From the NCBI RefSeq assembly GCF_019175385.1, contig NC_083345.1:113942480-114006479 (forward strand): a stretch of 64,000 nt of DNA. The letters are read 5' to 3'. Position 1 is the stretch's first letter. Each line of letters starts with the position of its first letter. Position numbers and translations under genes: made by a program. This DNA comes from Lycium barbarum. Taxonomy: Eukaryota; Streptophyta; Magnoliopsida; Solanales; Solanaceae. The notes below the pieces were generated by a model. The model was given only the letters and a program-made list of their open reading frames with translations, had not been told where the DNA came from and did not search any database. This document shows, one piece after another, positions 13,201-23,279 of this stretch.

Positions 13201-16200
13201 TTGGGTTTGCACTCCACGGATGGTAATAATTTAAAGAATCTATCATATGGTTATTGCTAGTGTTCTTCCTGCGAAGTGTTTGCTTAAAGCTGAATTGTAT
13301 TCTGTGTCTCATTCAGATACATTGGACCACAGCAGTCAAGCAATTATAGAAGCGAGGAAATGGTTAGAGGAAAAGAGAGACGGATTGCGTTCAGATGTTA
13401 CTCTCGGAGGTTTAAGCTCTGTGCTTAAAGATGTAAGTAGCTCCTTTTATCTGTCTGTGGAATTCTCTAATTTTTTCACATGGTTTATGTTAATTTACAA
13501 CATTATAATCTTCCCAGCTTTATCTTTTGAAGTTCTGTGCATGGTATTTTTGATTGTTTTTCCCTTCCTTGGCATGAATGCCTTCTTTTAATATCTTGAC
13601 CAGGTATTTCTCCTCTCTTTCACATACCTAAGTTTTTCTTTTCCTCGAGTCTCCACTTGCTTTAAAGATTGGATCTCATTGTTAATTGACCACTTATCAG
13701 AGACGTGCCACCATTAGAAACCAGCCTGTCTAGGTGATTATGTTCTCGATGCGTTTTCTCCGTTTTCTGGAGAAACTTTGCATTGTTGTCACCCTGCTTA
13801 GGCCAATTGCTTCTTGATTTTTGGCTCCAAAATATTTCGTTGAGTTTAGAAGATCCTCCTTTGTATCAATTATATCTAATTTATGGGCCAAATTTGGGCC
13901 TGCTATTATACTGGATGAACTTTTTTGAGTTCTTTTGCTGAATACATACGATGTGGGATTTCACTGGGATGTTGTTGTTGTTTGCTGAATACATAAATGT
14001 CCTTGTTAGTTTCTTCATTTATGATGTGCTGCTTCTTTTAAAAAGTCATTTTAATGTTGAGTCTAATTTGATTTTGGAAACTTGAACAATGAGAGAGTGT
14101 TTTTCCCACTTAATCTGAATTAGTTGCCTCATTTATATGGTGTTTTTCCCACTTAATCTGAATTAGTTGCCTCATTTATATGTATTTTATCTATAATATT
14201 AATTCTACCTCGAACTTCCAATCTTTCTTTTTCTACAACGAGAGCTTAGTGGTGGTACTAGTGTTTCTCATGTAATATTTTGCCTGCACACACACATACA
14301 TTTTACTGCTTTCAGCTATGTGATACCAAAGTGCAGCTATATAAGAATGTTTGTTGATGCTGCTTTTGATATCTTTCTTGTGAAAATATAGGTGGATGAT
14401 ACTTTTGGCTCACCTGTAGAAATGGCCAAGTCATATATGAAGGTTCGTCCACCATGGGCGTCTCCTGCTGTTGATCGTGGTGGACTTAGAACCCCCTCAA
14501 AAATGAAGGCAAAGCTCTTTGACGAAGAAACACCATATACTGTCAGTGGTGATTCTCTGTCTTCCTTGAAGGTATTTGAAGATTTCAACTTTGCTTTTAT
14601 TACTGCCTTTTCACCTTCAGTTCGAGCCTTGGAGGATGTACAGTCCTATTTATGGACCGGTGGTTGAACCTAGTTTTCTAACATTAGGCAACAATGTCCT
14701 ACTATTAACATTAGAAGCTTTGATGAGTCAGAGCCAGAGGCGAATCCTGGATTTCAAGAGGATGGATTCACCATTAGTTGCTAAGATTTTTTTTTTTTTT
14801 TTAAAAGGACGCAAAAGTGTATTTAGTTGGGTTCGATCCTGCGACCTTAAGGAGTTAAGCCCAACACTTAACCAGTGCTCCACTCAATCTTGTTTGACCA
14901 TGTGTTCCTTCAATTAATATTAGATATATTTTAAGAATTATATACATAATATACCGAGTTTAGTTGGGTAACCATGTGTTCACTAGACCCATTTTTCCTA
15001 CCTAAATTCGCCCCTGGTCAGAGCACCAAAATAGCTTTCAGATAGAAAGAACTTATTTGTAAAGCAATAAATTGGAGATCAGGCTACTTTCTTGTCAAAA
15101 AAATAAAAAGGTCGAAAGGGGAATACAGAGAAGAAATGATGCCTAGATGCATATCAGCTGTTGTACTTGCTATTCTCAAACTTTTATCTTTTTTGTGCCC
15201 TTGCTGTGTTTCAATCACACGAATGTGCTTCTTGACTCCACTTAACAGTGGTGCTTAAACTGCAAAATTTCTTACACTGAACCCTATTTATACCTTTACT
15301 TTACACAGTATGTCATGAACGTTTTCCAATGTGGGACAGTAAGTGTAATACTATATATATGAACTATCTAACCCTCCCCTTCAAGCCGGTACATTTAAGT
15401 CATGTGTACCGAGCTTGTTGCAGATTTAACAAATACCGTGACCAGTAAGGGACTTGGTGAAAATATCTACAAGTTTTTCATTTGACTTCACAACTTTTGT
15501 AACAATATCTCCTGAGAGTATCTTTTCTATGATGAAGTAATACTGTGACGATCAATCTCAATGTATTTAGTCTTCTTATGGAACACCGGGTTTTATGCAA
15601 TATGAAGGGCTGTTTGATTATCACACACAAGTTTCATTTGACTGATTTCTCCAAATTTCAATTCTCTGAGCAACTATTTAATCCAAACTATCTCATTGCT
15701 CGATATTCTGCTTATGTACTAGATTGAGCAACCACCTTCAGGTTCTTGCGCTTTCAAGACACCAAATCATCTCCTACTAAAACACAATATCCAAACGTAC
15801 GATCTTGTGCAATCAACATCTGTGTATCCAACGATTTGCTTATATATCGAAGGTTGCGGATAAGTTGATATGTTTGATGAAGTAAGATGTTTCATTACTA
15901 GTATCAAGATGCCGTAAAGATACTTAAGTAGCCAATGTTAGCTTCATTACAATGTGTTCAATCTACCAGTTAGGGAGGATGGCCCTCGATTTGTTTGAGA
16001 TGCAATGGGTGATGCCGGGCACAGTGAGGGAGGTTTTGCAAAGTTGGATGCATAAGAGGGGGAAGAAAAGCCCAAGGGCATGGAGTGTTGCCCCTTTAGC
16101 AATCATGAGGGTAAATTGGAAAAGAGAAATAGGAGGGCTTTTGAAGGGGTGGAGCAAGATTTTGGAAAAATACAAAAAAGTCTTTTGTCTCTAGTTTCTT

Positions 16201-19200
16201 TTTGGTGTACTTTCGAGGTCCCTATTTGTATAGAGAATTGGATCTCTTTTGTTGAGAGCCATATTTTGACGTAGGTTCTCTACTTTTGGTATACGGCTTG
16301 TATACGGGGACTCCCCAATTGTTAATAAAATTATTTACCTTACCCAAAAAAAAAAAACAAAAAAAAACAAAAACAACAATGTGTTCCAATCAAAGCAGGG
16401 AGCTAACCAAAAATAAATCAACAAAAAGATATGGCTTAAGTCAAAGTAAGTGAACTGAACTTTGGAATTTGATATGTACAATTGAGTTGGCGGATAGTTA
16501 AGAAGGGATCTCATTGCCTTGCAATGGGTTGATAAATTTAGAACTTCTGAAAAAATTAAGCTCTTGGACTTAGGATCTACTTATAAGAAGTCTTTTTACA
16601 TTAGATCGAATTGTTGTCAATCAAGTATTAAACAGCATTGCCAAAAGTGTGAACCAAAGGTTGTAAGCTAAAGAAATAAAAAAACATTCTTAAAGCAGTT
16701 CATCCATGTAGTCCGATATGTGCACGCGGTTTAGAGGACATTGATATAGGATCGATCGACTTGCATCCGGTTATAAACTTAGAACTATACAAAAAACAAG
16801 CTGGTTGATGCTTTGACTTAAGATCTAACCTTATAGCAACTTATTAACTTGAAATGCTATCATTCTGATAATAAAAATGGTTAGTGTTTGTGAAATTTTG
16901 TTAGTCTCAACTTGATTAATACAACTTCATAAAGAGACTAGATATATCACAGAGTTTCCTTAGTGACTAGTCCTTATCTTTGCATGTTTAATTGTTGCAT
17001 CAACAAATTTATTTTTGGTGCATATAAAAAATTTTTGTTTACTCCTTACTCTCTCGGCAATTCCTCAGAATACTGAATTAAGTATTATGTCATAGCTGTA
17101 CCTTTGATCACACTTCATCATGTTAGTGATTTGAAGGAGCTCCTTATTTTTGAACTTATAAGTTAGGTATGTCATGTGGTCAAGGATGATGAAACAGCTA
17201 TTAAGTAGTACTAATTCCATTTACTTTATCAACATTATTTGCTGTCTTCTGATACGTGCTTTGCAACTGGATCACAGAAAAATTCTTATGCATCTGGCTC
17301 ATGGAATATTCATGAGGAAATACGAAAAGTCCGGTCAAAAGCAACTGAAGATCTTTTACGTGCCCACCCTTTCAAGGAAACTAACTACCAATTACGTTCC
17401 GTAGAACGCAAAGCAGAACCAAAATCTGCAGTTGGTGATTTGACGGGAACCAGTACGGCAGAGAAGAGAAATGACTCAAGTTCTTTGAGACTTGCTAAAC
17501 TGTCAGATGTACCCATTAAGTGGTCAGGTGTGTTGTGCTCTAATCATGGCCTTTTAGACTGGTCTTATGGTCTTGTCTTGGTTTTAGTTATGTCTTCTGC
17601 TTCAAATTACTAGCCTTTTTTAGAACCTCATTTCTTCCCTTTCAGATGTGGAAATAACACAAGATGGTGGAGAAAGTGAGAGTGGGCCTTTAAATCCTGC
17701 CTCTTCTATTCAACTGCAAGATCAGGTAACCGTTTGTTTTAGGGATTTAAGTACCTTATTCAGCATTTGGATATAAAAAGATAGTATCTCATATGGACAA
17801 CAAGATGTTTACTTATGTACTTTTGTCCTTGTACTGTTCAAACTTACAGGCTATTGAGGCAATTCGGGTTGGTGAGCATGCTGCTTCTGAATCTTACAGG
17901 CCTAATGGTCCAGTTGTTTCCTCAGAGCACAATGATGGTACTTGAGGCCATTCTTTATGATTTTTCTGTTGGTTTTATGTTGTGAAGCTAATTGTCAGTA
18001 ATGGGTTCAAAAGTCAACTTATTCCTACTTAGCCATGCAATATATGAAGTTGCCTGAGTGGCATCTAATTCGTATTAGATCATCTGTACAAGTCGAAATT
18101 GTTGCCTTCTCTTACCTGGTCAGATAGGAGTTCAAAATTAGCTTACTAGGCATGTGGGTTTAGTTTTGTGAATGGTCTGATGGAGATGTAAACGAAGATG
18201 GAGGCATCTTATACTTCCCTAGCGTTTGCCTTTACAAAAAAAAAAAAAAAAGATACTTCCCTATCGTCTCCCCTGATGGAAGTTGGTTTCTTGGTTAGTT
18301 ATCTTGTATTCAGTTTTCAGGTCAGGTCAATGGTGGATTTTATCAGGGACCTCAAAAGCCATGGTAGTGACAGTAGTCTGTTGACCCGGGCGGGTGGGGG
18401 TGGGGGGGGGGTGGGGGAGTAAGTGAGGACATGTGATACAGAACCATTGTGACTGCAATAGTGCAACCAACGGTAAGGCCCAGGATGGCTGTGGAGGAGT
18501 ACAAATTTGAATTCAACTTGTATCTTAAAGGAGCTACATGCAAAGCAAGAAAACTTGGGCTTGTGACCAATGTGGTGAAATGGATTTTGATATCTGGTTT
18601 AGTTTAGAGCAAGTTTTGAACTTTAAGGCCAACAAGTAATAACAAGAGAGGATGGAACCTGCGAAGACTTTAACTTGGTAATTATCCGATGCTTGTACCA
18701 GGGTGAAGGCTGCCAGAAAATTACCTTAAAGAAAATGCTCAGCTCTTAATTGCTCACTTCCAAATATCTAAACTAAATTGAATTTACTTCAACATATTGC
18801 ATCCCAACATCACATATGATGTGAGTGAAACCAGCTTGTCCTGCACTGGTCGTCAAGTTTACAAGCTGTTTGATTGGCAGGCTCCACTAGCATTTGGCTA
18901 CCACTGCTGGTCTAGGCTAAGACTACAAAACTTTAGCACTGTTCACGTAGTGGGAAGTGTAGTTCCAGATTTAGTATATCCTCTTGCAAAACATGTGCAT
19001 TCAATGCTAAATTAGCTTGTGTATCGTGTCCAAGAGTAGTAATTAGTCTTATTCTCATCTGTTCCTCTACTGTTCTTGTGATTATGGAAGAGTTTGTAAT
19101 TGGTTAATTATAAGTCCTGAAATTTGCAATTCAGTGGCTTTTGGTATATGCATTTTTCTGTCTTTCTTTTTTCCTTATGTTCTGCAGGGTGAGCTAACTG

Positions 19201-19739
19201 CTGATCTCTTTTTCTCCAATATGGTCAATTTAATTTCACTTGTATTTTACCCAATTTTACAAGTTCAGGTCTTCATATAACTGGCTCTGACGCACAGGAA
19301 GAGGCTCGACCAAATTTAGCGCAAAGTTCTAATGGCTATACATCATTAGAAGCTAGGTAAAAGAATGAATGATGTAGCTCTTTAATTTTTCTGGAGCTCG
19401 AATCCCAATAATGCTAGTTCTCTTGTCGATAGTTTGTCTGCAGGTCAAACTAGGGGACAAAATGACGTGCATGTTGGTGGTGAGAAGCCGAAACCAGGAA
19501 CATCAAGTCAGGACAAGTCGACTAAATCTAACCAAGTGGAAGAGAAGTGTGAGCTTCTTAGCGAATCTGCTGTGGATGTTCCTGACATGAATGAAACAAC
19601 CGAGAGTCCCGCTGTTTCCATCCCTAGTGAGGATTTATCGCAGGAGGAACCGGGTTTGGTACGTGACTTGGCAAAGAATGGGAAAGTTGTGAAAAAGAGA
19701 CCGGTGAGAAATGCTCGAAAGACCAGAGCAAAGAGATAA
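1801..19739 (+). CDS. KAKU4: KAKU4-like nuclear envelope / nuclear basket protein, 11 exons
   Basis: Plant-specific inner nuclear membrane-associated protein; in Arabidopsis KAKU4 binds the lamin-like CRWN proteins and shapes nuclei. Exons read by splice signals and phase: 1801-2053, 6201-6256, 7353-7429, 13122-13222, 13317-13432, 14392-14571, 17278-17527, 17646-17725, 17850-17937, 19269-19356, 19433-19739. They total 1596 nt, 531 aa, with all junction phases consistent. Exon 2 must be 56 nt to keep frame; its ends may be off by 1-2. Family features: GGKIV (residues 6-10) and PYDRP (21-25), an acidic Ser-rich stretch near 72-82, LIEQLLMQETFSREE (117-131), GSPVEMAKSYM (207-217) followed by RPPWASP, and a basic tail ending KTRAKR. 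Introns 1, 3 and 6 are long (4.1, 5.7 and 2.7 kb) and full of transposons, yet no exon is damaged. The start is the first ATG giving the conserved N-terminus. Name is by motif memory, not alignment. Confidence 0.85.
2079..4060 (+). repeat. Degenerate tandem repeat filling KAKU4 intron 1
   Basis: A unit of roughly 200-300 bp recurs about eight times with decay. Two markers repeat in order: (a) gatctagaaagtgataaatt followed by aaatgccactt, near 2086, 2357, 2619, 2842, 3471, and in shorter form near 3660 and 3857; (b) ctgtaaattatagtttgtgtgt leading into ggttggctttaa, near 2209, 2324, 2479, 2710, 3132, 3317, 3616, 3787 and 3975. The gttgatgtttgtttgagtat motif also recurs. The first unit starts 30 nt after the exon 1 donor, so the array may have grown from the 5' end of the intron. 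A SINE-like insertion interrupts it at 2919-3057. Confidence 0.75.
2908..3068 (-). mobile_element. SINE-like insertion (minus strand) with target duplication
   Basis: A GC-rich block of about 130 bp (gcaccgggtgtccgggtctc through cccagtccgatggccctcag) sits in AT-rich intron repeat. It is preceded by a T-run, which is a poly(A) tail if read on the minus strand. The 11-bp word attgttatttt lies on both sides (2908-2918 and 3058-3068) and looks like the target-site duplication. The family is not one I can name with certainty; I did not find clear pol III A and B boxes. Confidence 0.6.
4163..4200. repeat. (AG)n microsatellite
   Basis: A run of about 19 uninterrupted AG units in KAKU4 intron 1. Confidence 0.95.
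4282..4518. mobile_element. Stowaway-like MITE in KAKU4 intron 1
   Basis: Left end ctccatctgtttcaatttg and right end caaattgaaatggaggg are inverted copies, flanked by TA. About 237 bp, AT-rich and non-coding. This is the common 'ctccctccgtttcaattt' type of plant Stowaway element; a relative lies at 53440-53690. Confidence 0.7.
4577..4860. other. Candidate organelle-derived (mitochondrial-type) insertion
   Basis: A block of about 280 bp that is much more GC-rich than the surrounding intron (ggggcgggcccctgtggttg, cttgggtcggctccgaggct). Composition and words resemble plant mitochondrial intergenic DNA, suggesting a NUMT. This rests on composition only; I recognise no organelle gene in it. Confidence 0.35.
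5757..5850. repeat. Three tandem copies of a ~29-34-bp unit
   Basis: The unit cactagtcagtccaa(t/c)(t)g(g)ca(c/t)gagtgca occurs three times in a row in KAKU4 intron 1. Confidence 0.8.
6310..6406 (+). mobile_element. 5'-truncated TS SINE with target duplication
   Basis: Contains the TS SINE 3' half: ggtctgcgtacactctaccc, tccccaaaccccgc, cactgggtttgttgttgttg. It is flanked by ttaaaaatcaagtga (6295-6309) and ttaaaaatcaagta (6407-6420), which is the target duplication. It lies 54 bp after the exon 2 donor of KAKU4. TS SINEs are a tRNA-derived Solanaceae family ending in TTG repeats. Confidence 0.85.
6533..6791 (+). mobile_element. TRIM (miniature LTR element), family A
   Basis: Two short direct repeats act as LTRs: 6533-6603 (tgttaaaggaataaaagtgt ... 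gctttaaca) and 6713-6791 (tgttgaagatataattaag ... caattcaaca), both starting TG and ending CA. Immediately after the first is tgttatcagagtaga, close to the tRNA-Met primer-binding site TGGTATCAGAG. The internal region is about 109 bp and non-coding. No clear target duplication. A relic of the same family is at about 8630-8796. Confidence 0.7.
7035..7230 (+). pseudogene. Possible LINE ORF2 C-terminal fragment
   Basis: A short reading frame contains a W-x-x-(R)RN-R-W-A-Y-E-G-V pattern like the WKERNRRAFEG motif near the end of plant L1 ORF2 (compare 16110-16150). Surrounding frame is broken. Weak call, based on one motif. Confidence 0.35.
8228..8362. repeat. Direct duplication around a T-run
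   Basis: The segment acacgctcgc(g/a)ctcagtcagttacaacctaccatctatt occurs at about 8237-8277 and 8322-8359, separated by T-rich sequence and followed by another long T-run. Confidence 0.75.
8630..8796 (+). mobile_element. Relic of TRIM family A (internal part plus 3' LTR)
   Basis: Matches the second half of the element at 6533-6791: cctattatcaaaaag, gcttgctccatgtaaaag, then an LTR-like segment tgttgaagggataattaagt ... agtcacacatttcaa at about 8720-8794. The 5' LTR is missing. A different TRIM (8797-9120) abuts its 3' end. Confidence 0.6.
8797..9120 (-). mobile_element. TRIM, family B (minus strand)
   Basis: Two direct repeats of about 110-125 bp share ctcatgag(a/g)tga(a/g)gat, gaccatat(g/a)aagaga and gggacttcaa, at about 8797-8912 and 9015-9120. 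Between them, on the + strand, is ggctctgatacca, the exact reverse complement of the TGGTATCAGAGCC primer-binding site for initiator tRNA-Met. Read on the minus strand the order is LTR, PBS, about 85 bp, purine-rich gtgcgagggg, LTR. No ORF of its own. No clear target duplication, so it is probably old. Confidence 0.75.
9413..9463. repeat. (GA)n/(GGGA)n microsatellite
   Basis: Purine-only tract of about 50 bp: GA units, then gggagggaggga, then GA units again. Confidence 0.9.
9655..12870 (+). pseudogene. Degraded L1-type LINE ORF2 (endonuclease, reverse transcriptase, zf-RVT)
   Basis: Non-LTR retrotransposon in KAKU4 intron 3, same strand as the gene. The endonuclease (9660-10629) shows YCFQETK, CGDFNTTRF, SRIDRF and ISDHS; its first strand is cut off, so the copy is 5'-truncated. 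The reverse transcriptase (about 10950-12200) shows ALIPKK, DFRPISL, the FIRGRQI block, GLRQGDPLSP and the catalytic YADD (near 11675). A zf-RVT-like segment follows (12208-12870) but stops before its HLFLHC end, so the 3' part is also lost. Frame breaks: an extra A in the A-run at about 10622, an extra T in the T-run at about 10990, another break near 12200 and a TAG at 12691. Cannot encode active protein. Confidence 0.9.
13949..13980 (+). mobile_element. Very short TS SINE 3' end with perfect 15-bp target duplication
   Basis: Only 32 bp of SINE remain (atgtgggatttcactgggat plus gttgttgttg). The 15-bp word tttgctgaatacata flanks it exactly at 13934-13948 and 13981-13995, showing a real, extremely 5'-truncated insertion rather than a chance match. 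Confidence 0.85.
14097..14182. repeat. Tandem duplication, two copies of 43 bp
   Basis: gtgtttttcccacttaatct... through ...cctcatttatatg occurs twice back to back without a difference, so it is recent. Confidence 0.9.
14735..15016. mobile_element. hAT-type MITE, 282 bp, in KAKU4 intron 6
   Basis: Ends cagaggcgaat and attcgcccctg are imperfect inverted repeats, and the 8-bp word gtcagagc flanks it exactly (14727-14734 and 15017-15024), as hAT elements require. The inside includes a tRNA-like stretch (gggttcgatcctgcgacc). Related elements with (c)ggcg(g)agc / gctccgcccctg ends lie at 45465-46530 and 52586-53188. Confidence 0.85.
15330..15948 (-). pseudogene. Ty1-copia polyprotein relic (RNase H end), minus strand
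   Basis: Reading the minus strand gives the typical C-terminal end of a copia polyprotein: KTKYIEIDRH near 15545, VKSNEKLVDIFTKSL near 15470-15500, and CNKLGTHDL near 15400, in a frame with stops and breaks. Other parts of the element are not recognisable. A LINE tail is inserted at 15964-16375 beside it. Confidence 0.75.
15964..16375 (+). mobile_element. 5'-truncated LINE, 3' end with poly(A)
   Basis: Contains the end of an L1 ORF2 (WKREI/ERNRRAFEGVEQDFGK region at about 16085-16180, then SFWCTF), a short 3' UTR with ttgttaataaaattattta, and an A-rich tail at 16346-16375. It is flanked by acaatgtgttcaatc (15949-15963) and acaatgtgttccaatc (16376-16391), a target duplication with one base added. 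Only about 410 bp of the element arrived. Confidence 0.85.
18225..18425. other. Homopolymer-rich intron segment (KAKU4 intron 9)
   Basis: An A-run near 18236-18251 and a G-rich stretch near 18390-18417 (a G10 run inside G/T sequence) that could form G-quadruplex structure. No gene seen in the rest of this 1.3-kb intron. Confidence 0.5.
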
Positions 19740-20751
19740 ATGATGAGATAAGTAGACCAGGCAGTCTGTAGACCTGAAGCTGTTGTATATTAGCTTAAAG
19801 GAGAAATTTAAGCTACTGTAGGAGGATCCTTGAGTCATTTTTCCTTTTTTTCTTTTTTAAGACCACGTGTGTAGTATTAATCGTAAGTTCATGTAGGACT
19901 CACCATTCTCTCTCGTCTTGAATACCCATTTCTAAATAGTAGAAATTGAGGTTCTTCTTAACTCGCCTATCACTTTCTTGAGTTGATATTTAACTTGCAC
20001 CCGAGGGATTCAATCTTCCGTGAGGTTTTAGCGGGAGTTCCTTTTTGATGACCATTCGCGAGTGGCTCAAGGGATAAAGAAGTCCCCTATCTGATTCTCT
20101 TCGTTGACAATTTGAGAGAGATCTGAACCAGGAGGCAAGTCTACTAATCAAATAGCGATTTTCGTTGTCTTTTTCCCCCCTTAAGAGTGTATTTGTAACT
20201 TTGTGCTTATTCAGATGTTTTAGATTTTGATTTGACGTCCCAACACAATCAAGATTTGATCATTTAATGTATCTCTAGTACCTTCAAGCAGGCGTACCAA
20301 GAAACTTTCTGGAAGTTCCCTTTTTGATCTTTGGCTATCCCTGATTTAAAAATAGAAATTTTTAATTTTACATGTAAGCTTTTTAAGTCATTGTTGCAGG
20401 AAGTGATGCAAGCGCCCGAAAAGCTACAACCTTTGTTCCATTGTATGTGACGATATTTAGTTTCACACGGTGCTTGAGTAATTTAAAAGAACTTCTAACA
20501 TCAAAGTCAATTATATACTAATATCAAAACTGTTCCATAAATAAATTGGGGTGGAATTGAACCCAGCAAGTCATGTCATTAAGAATAAAACAACGGCTAA
20601 AATTTAACTGTTTCGAGTTAGAGAACGATGTTCTTTTTTCAGAGGAATGATATAAAGTTCATGAATTATAAAACTTTTACAAATAAGCACGGGTTACAAA
20701 ATAAACCACTAACATAAAAAGATGGAAAGAAGACAAGAAGGCGTGATGCTG
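19740..20751. other. Convergent intergenic region between KAKU4 and the REIL pseudogene
   Basis: Holds the KAKU4 3' UTR (no clean AATAAA signal recognised) and the 3' side of the REIL pseudogene. I searched the minus strand here for the missing REIL C-terminal exon and did not recognise it. Confidence 0.6.
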
Positions 20752-21966
20752 TCAAAATCCACCACTTCCAAGTCCCGCAATGTTGTCAAAATCTTCAGAT
20801 GAAACAAGATGCTTTCCAGCTGCATCCACATAGCTAGAACACGGGAAATAGAAGTCTTAGTAAAGAGACAAACACAAGAATGAAAACTACAAGCATGGTA
20901 CTCTAATGCAGAGACGAATTATCCGTCCAATTCAACCTTCAAGACACTGAACGCGTTTTATTTTTGAACTTCTACATTCATAATTTAATATTTGTTGAAA
21001 TTTTAGTAGATATACACACAAAAACACAATATATATTTACACATTGAAGATGTTGGCTTAAGTTGAATCCATTAAATCTAATGTTCGATCTAGTGTATTA
21101 GAAACTATCTTATCACCAAAGCATACCTGCTGCTATAGTCATAGAACTCTTCTAACTCCGCTTCTTCATTATCACCACCGTCACCATAATGCACTTTGCA
21201 ATGATTTTTTGCTTCCATATGCATTCGAACTGCTTCTAGACCACCAAAAGGATGACATCTATCGTCGCAATACAGACACATATAGTCCCTTTTAACCTGA
21301 GAACACAAAAGATAAAAAGGTTAGGTAAATAAAACACACATAAGTATCTGAATAAACTTGAAGAATAAACAAGAAAAAGAAACCTATAGTATTACCTTGA
21401 GACAAAGATAAGTGAGGAAGCCTTTAGGATCTTTCGGATACTCAACATCCGGAATGACGAACCCATGCTTCTTGTGCATGTGGACCAGGCAGCTTTCTAT
21501 CGTATCGTGTTTTAAATCACACATGAAACAACAACACGGGTCCAACTCCTCAACCTATTCATCAGCATCACTGTCTTCATTTATCTTTAATTGCCTCAAT
21601 GAGTCGGTGGCTTCATTAACCGTCTCTTCCTCTGGATCGACCTCCTCCCACTCACTCTCATCACTTCCGCTAATATATTCATATGCCTTGTCGGAAGGTT
21701 CATTTGGAGGTTGGCGTGGTAGAGGCTTGATGATAACACTATCCTTGTTGTGATGACCTGGCGCTTGGGAAGTCTGTGCTAAGTGGCTTTTTGATTTTAG
21801 ATGTTGAGCATGAGCCTCGGAACTTCTATATTCTTTGCCACAATGACCACAGCTATATAGCAAGGGAATTTCGGTTAATCTTTTCTTTTCTTCTGCAACT
21901 GCAGATTGTCTGGCTACAAAGAGTGCCTCTGTCAATCCAAGAACCCCGGCTACCTGAAATAAATAC

Positions 21967-22428
21967 TGTTGGATATTGGTTATGGGTCGCGGGTCGCCCA
22001 TGTGGACTGACCTGGCCCGGTTTTTTATTCTGAAGTGATAAGATGAAAATTAACTTCCCTTGAGAAGTTACCAACACAGTAAAAAGTCCTTGAGAAGTTA
22101 CCAACACAAAAAAGAAACGTGATAGTGGGATAAGATTATGGGAATGTGCTGGTTGGTTTCTTTCACTTTATCAACCGTAAAAACATAACCTCCTCTTCTA
22201 TATATGAAAAATACTCCAGCATTCTCCAGAGATACACAAAAATAGAATAATACATAGTAAAAAAAAAAAAAAAAGAGAAGTAAAAGACATCTAGTTCGTG
22301 AAAAAGTACTCCGTTTCCAAGCGAGACGAACTCAGATTTGGGGCAATTTTTGTGGTGATCTTGTGCAAAACTTCCGCTGCTAACAGGTACATCATCTTTG
22401 TTCTTGTTTCAAGATATGAAAACCATCA
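21967..22428 (+). repeat. 5' LTR of the copia element
   Basis: Begins tgttggatattggttatggg and ends gaaaaccatca. Includes an internal direct repeat (cttgagaagttaccaacaca twice, at about 22059 and 22089) and a TATA-like tctatatatgaa near 22197, the likely promoter. Matches the 3' LTR along its whole length. Confidence 0.95.
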
Positions 22429-22429
22429 A

Positions 22430-22441
22430 TGGTATCAGAGC
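22430..22441 (+). other. Primer-binding site, initiator tRNA-Met type
   Basis: tggtatcagagc, one base after the end of the 5' LTR. Confidence 0.95.
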
Positions 22442-23279
22442 TACTATTATTTGTTCAGAGTCTGAGTATTTTTTTTCTCTCTTGAAATATCTGTGCTGTT
22501 ATTCTTTTCCTTCTTTCGATATAATAGAACGCTACAACAGATTTGCTAACAACAGAATCATTGTTGCAGTTTTTTTTTTGCTAATCTATCACGAACAAAG
22601 AGAGAGAAATAAATTGCTTTAAAATTGGTTCCCGTGTTTCTTTTTTGTTTGTTTGGGTGTGAAAAAGAAAGTGTTGCTCTTTAATATATTGTGACCTTTA
22701 CTTTGTAAAAGAGTGAAGTTGCAGCACTTTATGGAAAAGGTGAGTGTTCAAAAAGTAAAATGTGTGGTTGTCATTGAATTACGTGTGGTTACCATTGAAT
22801 TACTAAGGCCTATATGTCTATTGAGTATGACATAAACAAAAAAAAGGAAAAGAAAAGTACTTTATTGTACTAGTACTATTTGCAGAGACACACTTTAATA
22901 GTAATGTCTTTTTGACTTAGTGGTCCACTTGATTAATGTATTTCTTTATTGTGTACAAAGATACAACAGGTTTTTTTTGAAAAGTCATGTCATATTCTCA
23001 ATACAAATTAGTGTAAGGATTTTTTCTACGATTGAGAAATCACCGGGCATTAACGTGACATCAGGGGCAAAGAACTTGCCTAAATATAATAAAATTATTT
23101 CCTTTATTCGATGAAGTTGCTAAAGACTAGAATGGTTGCTGTTTTAGTAATTTTTTTAACCTCCTAATAGCCATGCCATTATATTGGTATATGATCCTTG
23201 ACGTATTTTTATCTTCTACGAGTAATGTGGCATGTGTTGTCATATTAAATGGTATGTCCATTCTTATTGTTTCATTGTT

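Noticed and set aside
21412..21753. + strand ORF over REIL exon 2
   Set aside because: Shadow of the antisense REIL exon, whose zinc-finger residues and splice sites are clear.
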